64,000 bases of DNA from assembly GCA_013396915.1 (NCBI GenBank), contig VWZL01000430.1, positions 504,969 to 568,968 of the forward strand. Direction: 5' to 3'. The notes beneath the pieces were generated by a model. It searched no databases, had not been told where the DNA came from, and saw only the letters and a list, made by a program, of their open reading frames with translations. This stretch comes from Stercorarius parasiticus (taxonomy: Eukaryota > Chordata > Aves > Charadriiformes > Stercorariidae). The position numbers were made by a program, and so were the translations under genes. Below, piece after piece: positions 56,301 to 64,000 of this stretch. Numbering within the stretch: position 1 is the stretch's first letter; each line of letters begins with the position of its first letter.

Positions 56301-58179
56301 TCCATCTCAGCTCGTGCTCTGCCTGCCAGGAGATGAGAGAGGAGATGCTGGCTCCCCACGCCACCCCAGTCCTGGTGGGAGAGGGATCCTTGCCTGGCAG
56401 TCTTGGGTCTGCGCTGGGAGTGTGCCCTCGCCCCAGCACACACCACTTGCCTTGCAGCCTCAAATATGTGCCCTGGGAGCAGATGCGATTTGAAGTCTGA
56501 AGAGATGGGATCAGACCACATCAGCTGTGGGGCAGGATGAAGGGTGTTGGGTGGGGAATTGCAAGGGGTGGTTAGTGTGGGCAGAAGGGTGGGCTGTCCC
56601 TGGGCTGGAGCTGCCTGACCATGTTACGCGACATCCCTTTTCAGCCTTGCTCAAAAATTGGATCACTTTTAAGGAACAAAGTGTGCCTCCACCACCACAT
56701 TCGTGTGGTAGCCCAGGGCTGTGCCCCAGGGAAAACCTGCCGGGGGAGAAGTAGGGTGGCTGTTGGGAAGCAGCTGGCGTGTCCTGGTGTGGACACCACA
56801 GCTCTCACCCTGGCAGTAACCAGAGCCGAGGTGTGGCTGAGAAACACCCAGAGACAACGTCAACGGCCTGGAAACTGCTGTCAGAACTGCTGTGTCAGAA
56901 AATGGTGGTCTGGGGTAAACTCCTTGCCTGGGAGAGGTATCTCTTTGCCAACAGCATGGCTGAATGGGGGAGAGGTTGCAAAAAATAAATGAATAGTTTC
57001 ACCTTAGTTTCACCTGACTGGGCAGGGAGTGCTGGGGGAGGCAGGGAGGGGGTGAGCTGAAATGCCCTGGCACTGCAAAGGGATGCCCAAATTCAGCCAC
57101 TGGACCATGGGGACATGGGGAGAAAAGTCAGACCTTGGCCATGTGCAGATCACTGCATGGGGAGGGGGAAAGGTCTTCTTAGTCCTCCTGGTCCTCAGTC
57201 ACCCCTGCAGCCAGTGCCTCAGTGCAGTTTTGTTATGAAACGATCTTGACACAAGTTATTGTGTTGGAAACATTGACGAATGCCCCAAAACCCACACAAT
57301 CCTCTCTGCCAGAAAAAAGCCTGGGCATGCTGACCACAGCATCCTTCCCGCTTGGCGGGACCCAGTGAACTGCCGTCTCTGGTGCCCAGGGACAGTGCTC
57401 TTCCCTAGGGGAGGTCAGACCTGGGCCAACAGTGTGCCCGCACCGGGGAGATGCTCTGCAGTGCAGGAGGGAGCACTGGAGGCAGAGAGGACAGGGACTG
57501 GCCTGGCAGTGTCGGACACCTACCAGGAATGGGAAAGAGCCGGCAGGATTTGGGGACCCACAGTGATGCCCCGGGTACCGGCTGATCCCTGCTCGGGGCT
57601 CTGCTTGCACAGCCCATCCTGTCTCCAGCCCGTGTCCGTCCTGGTAAAGCCTTGCAGAGAGGAGACGCAGGGAGGGGACTCTGCTGTGAGGGCAGGGTGG
57701 CATTTAACTCCCACCTGTGACCTGCTGATCCGGCTGTGCCCCGTGAAAACCCTCCAGTGGTGATAGTGGAGAGCTAACCCCTCATCTGCTGCTCCCCTTT
57801 CTCTGCCGCTGCCAACAACAACCTGAGTATTGCGCAGAAAAGCTGCTGTTGCCTCTGGGACTTGCAGCAGCCTCTGCCAGGGTGGGTTTGGTGCAGTGAG
57901 GCTTTCTGAACCTGCAGTGCTCAGAGCTGCTCTCACACCTCGTTCGGACAGGCAGACCTTAGGGCTCTGCGCACACTGTCAGACTCCCTGCTCAGGCATC
58001 CCCCTCCGGTGTGGGGGTCAGGAATTGCCTTCTGGAGATACCACTTTTGCACATCTCCTTTTAAGACTGCACATTGGAGAAGGCAGGGCGAGGTGTGCTC
58101 CTGGCTTCCCCGGGGCCAGCCCTGGGAGGCGGGAGGTGGGTTGCTCTGCGGATCACGCCAGACAAGCCTCGAGCCCATA
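53351..58179. other. intergenic, no gene recognised
   Basis: Mostly GC-rich unique DNA. Small AT-richer strips occur at 54590-54620 (GATAATGATGGTAACC, CCTAATGAG) and 56215-56290 (GTATTTTTAGC, GTCTGATAAGTG, GCTAATCATGCC). No coding family and no repeat family recognised. Confidence 0.4.
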
Positions 58180-58330
58180 CTTAATCTTGCTGCCTGGGAA
58201 ATTAGGCAGAAAATGCTCCGATTGAGTGTGAAGGCCTCTGCTGTAATTTGGAGCGAGCAGATGACATGCACTCATCGTCGGAGGGAGATGAAAGCTTTTA
58301 GAGCTGGTGAGCACTAGCAAAATCTGTGAA
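58180..58330. promoter_or_regulatory. AT-richer island
   Basis: CATACTTAATCTTGC, GGAAATTAGGC, GCTGTAATTTGG, CAGATGACATGCACTCATCG and GAAAGCTTTTAGAGC. Short candidate element by composition. Confidence 0.28.
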
Positions 58331-58389
58331 AATCTCTTTTTTGTCAGGAGTGGTAGATGAAAGACAGAAGATAAAATTAGCCCGTATGC

Positions 58390-58523
58390 AAGAGAGAGAG
58401 AGGGAGAAACAGAGAGAGAGGGGGGGAATATTTCTCAGAAGACTCTTGGCAGAGAAGGTTTCTAACACCGGTGACTCAGAGGCAAAGGGGAGTCATAGAC
58501 GTGTGTGTGTGCGCGCGCGCATA
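58390..58523. repeat. GA-rich tract followed by 25-bp GT/GC alternating tract
   Basis: AGAGAGAGAGAGGGAG and AGAGAGAGAGGGGGG at 58391-58427, then at 58499-58523 a strict purine-pyrimidine alternation (ACGTGTGTGTGTGCGCGCGC followed by ATA), one of the strongest Z-DNA-type sequences in the window. Confidence 0.75.
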
Positions 58524-58709
58524 AGAATATACATCTGTGTGGCTATATTTGCCTGTATTCCCACGGCAGCCTCGGCACCTGGGGCTGATCTTTTCAAAAG
58601 CACCAGACAAAGCTGCACCAGTCTCTGCCGTGGCAGGCAGGGAGCTGTTGCCGTGCTGCCCATGCTGTGGACCCTCCGCCCCTGCTCAGCCAGCCCCGGC
58701 GAGGGTGGC

Positions 58710-58790
58710 GTGGGCAGCTTGGGCAACGTGGGCAGCATGGGCAGTGTGGGTGGTGTGGGTGGTGTGCGCAGCGTGGGCAGTGTGGCGGCG
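58710..58790 (+). repeat. 9-bp minisatellite, 9 units
   Basis: Nine contiguous 9-bp units of the type GTGGGCAGC / GTGGGTGGT run from 58710 to 58790. Because the period is a multiple of three, the + frame reads as VGS/VGG repeats; nothing else in that frame suggests a gene. Confidence 0.9.
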
Positions 58791-58846
58791 GGTCTGAGCT
58801 GGGGGCCTCCCATGGAGGGTGGTTCCTGGTCAGGATGCAGGACATC

Positions 58847-59063
58847 CTTAGCACAAGAAGGACATGGACCTGTTGGAGCGGGGCCAGAGGAGGCCACAAA
58901 GATGATCCGAGGGCTGGAGCCCCTCTGCTGTGAGGACAGGCTGAGAGAGTTGGGGGNACCTGATCTAGTTGCAGATGTCCCTGCTGACTGCAGGGGGGTT
59001 GGACTAGATGGCCTTTAGAGGTCCCTTCCAACCCAACACATTCTACGATTCTATGATTCTGTG
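58847..59063 (+). mobile_element. CR1 LINE, internally deleted or misassembled
   Basis: ORF2 C-terminal codons (DLLERGQRR, then [18 protein letters not shown]) stop at a single N at 58957 and resume at once in the 3' UTR (ACCTGATCTAGTTGCAGATG, TTGGACTAGATGGCC) and tail (ATTCTACGATTCTATGATTC). About 250 bp present in the sister copies at 16597 and 42713 are missing exactly at the N, so the deletion may be an assembly collapse. Confidence 0.92.
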
Positions 59064-60529
59064 ACATCCAGCCTTCAACATGAGAAAAAACCTTGGTGGT
59101 CTCTGCTGAGACCAAACCAATGGATAGTGAGAACATGCTGACCAGCAGCCACACACTCTCTGAGGTGACTTAGATTCTTTTTTTTTTACAGTTAGGCTGC
59201 TCAGATGGAAGTGTTCAGCTCCAGGGTGCAGCAGGGACCAGGCATGCTCCACGTTCAGGGACCTGACCACTAAATCAGGTTGCCAGCATTTTGACGCAGG
59301 CTGTTCCAGGTCTTCCCCTGGGACAACACCTCTCCAGTGGTAAGGCAGGAGAGGTCAAGATGGCTTCTGTCTGCAGATGATTGATGCTTCACCTGTGACA
59401 GTGGGTCCAAGGCAGCAACATACCTTCCTTCACTGTTCCTGCTGCTAGAAAGGGAAGGGATGCTGGTGGCTCTGCTCTCTGCAGCATCCCAAGGGAGAGT
59501 GGTTGGAATTATCTCTGTACCTGTGAGGATGCTGGATCCAAAAGTGACAGTGGGTCAGGAGAGAAGGGTCCCTGTGGGGTGCCCCACTGAGCTGCACCAT
59601 GCTCGTGCCAGCCCTGCTCTCCTGGCAGGGCCAGGGTGCTTGAACCCAGCACGCTCCAGTAGGCTGTGGGGATGTGGAAAAGCAGACGGGGAAAGCCCCT
59701 CAGAAATTCCCCCCAGCACTGCTCAGGACCCTCCTCTCTGTGGTGATTAGCAGCTGGATGATGGACTTATGCTGAGAGATGGAAGAAAGTGAAACTGCTC
59801 TTAGAGCTCCTTGCTCTCTGCACTGGCGACTAACAAAACCTAGCAGGTCTTTTCCCACCGCCTTCGACTTTTGCTGCACAAGGACAGTGTGTTGCCATCA
59901 GATGTTACACCTACAGGAGGGTTATGGCCCGCCTGGGATGCTGCAGCTACACCATACCCACTTGCCGAATAAGAATGCAACTGGAGGGCAACCACCACGT
60001 TGGAGTGGATGTAAGGACCTCTATGGTCCAAGACAACCCTCCAAACCAGCCAGACCCTGTAGGCACCAGGGATGCCATGACTGCTCCTCGCCAGCTCAGG
60101 CAGCAGAGGCGGAAGGACTTCCCGTTGTCCTCACGATGCAGCCCCAGGACTTGCAGCATCAGGAGACTCCCTCGAGTCGTATGACACCCACCAGTGTGAG
60201 TCAACATGAACATTAATAACAAACAGAAAAATCCTAGCGCTCCCTCCCCCGTCTTTCTCAACATGCTGTCTAGCAGGACGTGGGCTCGCCGAGGAGTCAC
60301 AGGATGGGTCTTTGGGACCAGGAGCTCGGGTCCTGTTTGCCTGCCCCATTGCCTCGTTACATGGGGATGGTGTTGTTGGGAGCACACTGGGGGATGCAGG
60401 TGGTCTCTCGGCAGGGTGGGCGATGGGTAGGAGATGTCCTCGGTCCGGGATGGGGCTGGGAGAGAGGTACCCAAGGGTCTGCGAGAGCACGCTGCCAGTG
60501 TGCGAGTGCCTGGGGAGAAGCGTAGAGTG
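59064..60529. other. intergenic, no gene recognised
   Basis: Unique sequence. The poly-T and TTTACAG at 59176-59190 resemble an acceptor but no exon follows. Nothing else seen. Confidence 0.4.
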
Positions 60530-60915
60530 CTGCCTGCTCAGTCATGCAGGCGGCTGAATAAAAGAAATAAATAACCCAGCCGTGAAAAATAAGCACTGGC
60601 CAAAGCCTCCCAAGAAGCCGTCTGTACTTCCCAGCTGCAGTCCTCGTTCCCTGCCTCGGCTAACCCTCTGGGAATGGCAGCAGGGACTGCAGCTCCTGAA
60701 GCCCAGCAAAGACACAAACCTCTCCCTCCTCCAGTCCTCCAAGTGCTCCGAAACACCTTTCACTAGCAGAATAATTAGAAATCTAATTCCTATTTCTCCT
60801 GCTCAGCTAATTGTCTGTGGACAATTTGATTGTAAGAGTGTCCAGTGATGCAGAATAACCATCTTATTTCTGCTAGACATTGCCTTTGCAATTAGCACTA
60901 TTGATTGCATCTCTC
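60530..60915. promoter_or_regulatory. AT-rich island with SOX-type palindrome
   Basis: GCTGAATAAAAGAAATAAAT, GAATAATTAGAAATCTAATTCC, CAGCTAATTGTC, GCAATTAGC and CTATTGATTGC. AATTGTC (60809-60815), TGTG, GACAATT (60820-60826) forms a perfect palindrome of two ACAAT cores in opposite orientation, next to a further ATTGT at 60829. Unique and non-coding; a good candidate enhancer. Confidence 0.42.
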
Positions 60916-61229
60916 CGTTCTCTCACCTGCCGGATCCCGGGGGGCCAGGGGAGCAGCTCTCACCTGGCTCCCCCTTCCCAGGGTGACGAGGCCACACACT
61001 CCCCTTCGCAGCACCGTCCCTCGTTCCCTCATGTCCCCTTGAGGGGGAGAGTGCCGGAGGATGAGCTCTGCTCCAGCACGGCTCCGGCACTGCCCTCTGC
61101 CCCCCAGGGGGGAACCACTCTCCTCAGGACTCACAGCCACGTATGGGTCCCCCCAAAAACACCAGGGAGCTCCCACTGAGGATACAGCACATCTCTTCGC
61201 CTGCTGGGAACTCGCCTCTCTGGCTGGCT
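60916..61229. other. intergenic, nothing recognised
   Basis: GC-rich unique strip between two AT-rich blocks. Confidence 0.4.
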
Positions 61230-61500
61230 AGAGCCGAGAGGGCTTTTTTTTTTTTTTTTGTAAAAAAAATAAAAATAAAAAATTTCAGATTTGACAACAC
61301 AAAAAGGTTCTGGAAGAGTATGTCAATTCTGCTGAACGGTTTGTTTGGAAGAAAAAAAAAACCCAAAAGATCAAAACATTTCATTTCAGCATTTTCAGAG
61401 TGAAATGTTTTGATTTTTTTTCTCTTCCAAATGACTTTGTTTCAAAGTTTCCCTTAATTTTATTTTTCTAAACATCAAAAAAATTCTGTGAAATGGCTGC
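61230..61500. repeat. AT-rich block with long imperfect hairpin
   Basis: Poly-T (61244-61259) and A-runs, followed by a perfect 14-bp inverted repeat ATCAAAACATTTCA (61370-61383) / TGAAATGTTTTGAT (61401-61414) with a 17-base loop. The arms extend imperfectly outwards (TTTGGAAGAAAAAAAA against TTTTTTTTCTCTTCCAAA), giving a hairpin of about 100 bp. A third partial copy of the arm words (GTGAAATGGC, TTGGAAGAAAATG) follows at 61489-61515. It may be a relic of a palindromic (MITE-like) repeat. Confidence 0.5.
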
Positions 61501-62619
61501 GGTTGGAAGAAAATGCATTGGGTTGGTCTCAACAAAACCTTTTGTTTAACCTCCACCCCACCCCCCAAGAATTCCTCCCCCTGTTTTTGTGATTTATTAG
61601 CATTTCCAGGGATTTTCATTCACAGGCCGGCTCTAAATTACATATGGTTGTGCTTTCCCAGTCACAAACGAGTCACAGATCTGTTGCTTTGCTCTAGCCA
61701 GGGACAAAGGTGTCTTGGGGGCTGCAGACCCTCTCTGCCCGCAGACTCCAGCCCTCCCTGCCAGGGGTCAGTTGGGGACCGACTTTGTCCCCCAGATCTG
61801 GCCCAAAGGACAGACGCCTGTCTGCTGATTTCGGAGCCAGCCTGGCTCTGCCTGCCCCGGGCACCACTGAGGGAGGATGAGGGCTTGCCGGTGCTTGGAG
61901 AAAGCGGAGCTGGGAAAGGAGGTGGCCCTGTCTGACCTCCCTCCCAAAACGCTGGGCAAGGCAGGAGCCCTCCCGTCCATGCTGAAGATGGGCAGCGGAC
62001 ATGCGGAGGCAGCTGCCTGCTCGGCTCGGCGCATCCTGGGGCGCGGAGGAGAAGGCGCTTGCCTGATGCAACTCGTTGAATCACTACCTGAACAGCTCTG
62101 GGCCAAGGCGGGTTTAGGCTCCAAGGTCCAGATGGCTGCAGTAGCAAAGAGCTTTCCAGAGCAAGAGGAAATGGGTGTAAATAGCAGACTGTGCAATTAA
62201 TTTCACCCACACCAGATTTCTGTCCCCGCAGAATACGAACAGCCAAAGCACTCCCTCCAGCCCTGCTGCCTCCCGGTACGGGGGAGCTGTGGTATCGCTG
62301 CACCACACGTGCAGGTCCTGGGCCCATCTCCCCTCCTGCAAGCCCTGCTTGTAGACCCACCTTCACCTTCACAGCCCCACAGGTCTGTTAGTGACAGCCC
62401 AAGCACAGAGCAGGGAGCACCTAGACACCCAAATTGCCTACGGCCATGATTTCCCATCGGAGAGAGACATGGGACATCCCTGCACAAGCTGTCATCCACC
62501 CTACGGCACTTGGGTCGCAGGAGGTCCCCAGCAGCCGGTGGCAGGGAGAAGCCCCCCGGGCCTGGAGATGGCTCACAGCTGAGCAGGGAGGAGCAGCTCC
62601 CAGGGAGGGAGAGGTGTGG
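61501..62619. other. intergenic, no gene recognised
   Basis: Unique sequence; the minus frame at 61662-62372 (236 codons) shows no domain. A small AT-richer strip at 62165-62215 holds GGGTGTAAATAGC and GCAATTAATTTCACCC. Confidence 0.4.
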
Positions 62620-62800
62620 GGAAGGAATTAGTGTCCAGATCTATAAAACACTTGGTCCCAATTATTATAATGCACTGATTAGGGGAACTCAATAGTTCTG
62701 CTGGTGGTTAATGGCAGTAATTACCCAGATATGACTACAGTGGCAATATTAATAACTCTGGGCCATTAGTATTTGTGAGCAATGAGCAGAATACACATCT
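62620..62800. promoter_or_regulatory. AT-rich island
   Basis: CCAGATCTATAAAACAC, CCAATTATTATAATGCAC, GATTAGGGG, GGTTAATGGCAGTAATTACC, CAATATTAATAACTC and ACACATCTGTG. TAATTA and CATCTG/CAGATATG words occur close together. Unique and non-coding candidate element. Confidence 0.4.
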
Positions 62801-63254
62801 GTGAGCCTCTTGCTTGGTCTCTCTCTCTCCTACAGCCTTTAGCTGGGCTGGGAGAGGGGCTGGAGCTCAGCTGCAGTAGAAACACACCCAGGACCCGGCC
62901 CGTGTTTTTCAGACCCAGAAGAGCACGGTTGAAGCCACCTCCTCACACCTGGAAACGGCCTGTTGTCCAGCAGCAGCGTCTGTGCCAAGGCTGGAAACCT
63001 GACTGGGCAGAGCACAAATTACGCGCTTCAATGGTGCTGCTCCAGCGCAGGGCTTCTGGCCAGCTGGGGTGTCCCAGCCTGTCCCCTTGCAGACCTGCAG
63101 ATCTGCTGTCCTGCAACGTGGGTCACTTACTTGACCCAGACAACCCAGCTGCCTGACCTGTGTGTAATGGGACTGGGAACATGGGCGAGGGGCTGAGGGC
63201 TGGGCTCTTGTGCTGGTGTGAGCCCACGTCTGCCTGGCAGAGAGGAGGGAGCCA
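62801..63254. other. intergenic, nothing recognised
   Basis: Unique sequence up to a CR1 copy. Confidence 0.4.
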
Positions 63255-63744
63255 GTTCAAGAAGGACAGGGAACTGCTGGAGTGGGGCCAGCAAAGGGCT
63301 ACTGAGATGATGAGGGGACCAGAACGTCTCTTTTATGAAGAAAGGCTGAGGGATTTGGGTCTTTTCAGCCTGGAAAAAAGATGACGGAGGGGGGATCTTA
63401 TCAACGCTTCTAAATACTTAAAGGGTGGGTGTCAGGAGGATGGGGCCAAGCTCTTTTCAGTGGTGCCCAGCGACAGGACAAGAGGTAACGGGCACAAATT
63501 TGAACATAGGAAGTTCCATCTCAACATGAGGAGGAACTTCTTTCCTGTGAGGGTGTCAGAGCCCTGGCATAGGCTGCCCAGAGAGGTGGTGGAGTCTCCG
63601 TCTCTGGAGACATTCCAAACCCGCCTGGACGCATTCCTGTGCCCCCTGCTCTGGGTGACCCTGCTCTGGCAGGGGGTTGGACGGAATGATCTCCAGAGGT
63701 CCCTTCCAACCCCTGCCAGTCTGGGATTCTGGGATTCTGTGATG
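63255..63744 (+). mobile_element. CR1 LINE, 5'-truncated
   Basis: It encodes [40 protein letters not shown], then after a stop and frame change [35 protein letters not shown] and [20 protein letters not shown]. The 3' UTR has GATCTCCAGAGGTCCCTTCC and ends GGGATTCTGGGATTCTGTGA. It is the sister of the copy cut by the gap at 30174-30339. Confidence 0.95.
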
Positions 63745-64000
63745 GATCCACTGCAGGGAGATCTTCACAAGCAGGATGAATGGCCACCCTTTGGCAGGGA
63801 GAGTGGGGAAGGGCCCCTGCAAGAGGCTTGAAAGAGTTTCAGTGTGAGAGAGGAGAAGGGGAGCAGTGGGCGCTGTTTCCCTCATGAAGTGGCAGGACAG
63901 GGCTGGTGCAACCAACACTGGTGCTTGTACACCCACAGTGAAGCCTCCACGCCTCTGGTGAAGGTGTGCATGGGGGACCCCACATGGAGTTGTGTGTGCA
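63745..64000. other. intergenic, nothing recognised
   Basis: Unique sequence to the end of the window. Confidence 0.4.

Noticed and set aside
59164..59192. Acceptor-like poly-T plus TTTACAG
   Set aside because: No open, motif-bearing exon follows and no donor pairs with it.
1..64000. CRISPR arrays, operons, phage or bacterial mobile systems
   Set aside because: The window is vertebrate nuclear DNA; no regularly spaced direct repeats or prokaryotic genes are present.

Overview
This is nuclear DNA from a vertebrate, most likely a bird. The evidence is the set of avian-type CR1 LINE copies (3' UTRs ending in ATTCTATGATTCT-like octamer runs), a compact GC-rich background, and very few other repeats (a few short MIR-like pieces). 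The species cannot be named from sequence alone. Three assembly blemishes are present: single Ns at 10889 and 58957 and a 166-base gap at 30174-30339.

The only protein-coding gene I can support is the 3' half of FOXO6 on the + strand. Positions 1-6380 are read as the 3' part of intron 1. Exon 2 (6381-7793) encodes 470 residues, from the recognition helix of the forkhead domain to the stop. A 3' UTR of about 3.4 kb follows, to an AATAAA at 11197. Exon 1 (N-terminus and first half of the forkhead domain) lies outside the window, to the left. The protein ends in the FOXO6-type transactivation tail. Unlike mammalian FOXO6, it keeps the third Akt site with its CK1/DYRK followers and FOXO1/FOXO3-like central blocks.

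From 11218 to 64000 (about 53 kb) I see no credible coding exon, rRNA, tRNA or CRISPR. In mammals FOXO6 is followed by EDN2 and HIVEP3 on the opposite strand; I looked for the endothelin signature and HIVEP-type zinc fingers and found neither. The stretch holds two kinds of sequence. The first is 11 CR1 fragments: nine fairly well preserved, and two old ones recognisable only by a reverse-transcriptase motif (a tenth well-preserved copy lies in FOXO6 intron 1). The second is a string of AT-rich islands (near 18.6, 21.6-22.3, 23.6-24.6, 25.0, 34.7-35.5, 44.1-44.5, 49.3, 51.6, 53.0-53.3, 58.2, 60.5-60.9 and 62.6-62.8 kb) set in GC-rich DNA and dense in homeodomain, SOX, POU, TCF and E-box-like words. 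Such islands often mark conserved non-coding elements, so a regulatory gene desert is the simplest reading. That is inference, because conservation cannot be measured here. I found no evidence of a new biological system. The most informative points are the FOXO6 regulatory motifs and a few structured non-coding spots.
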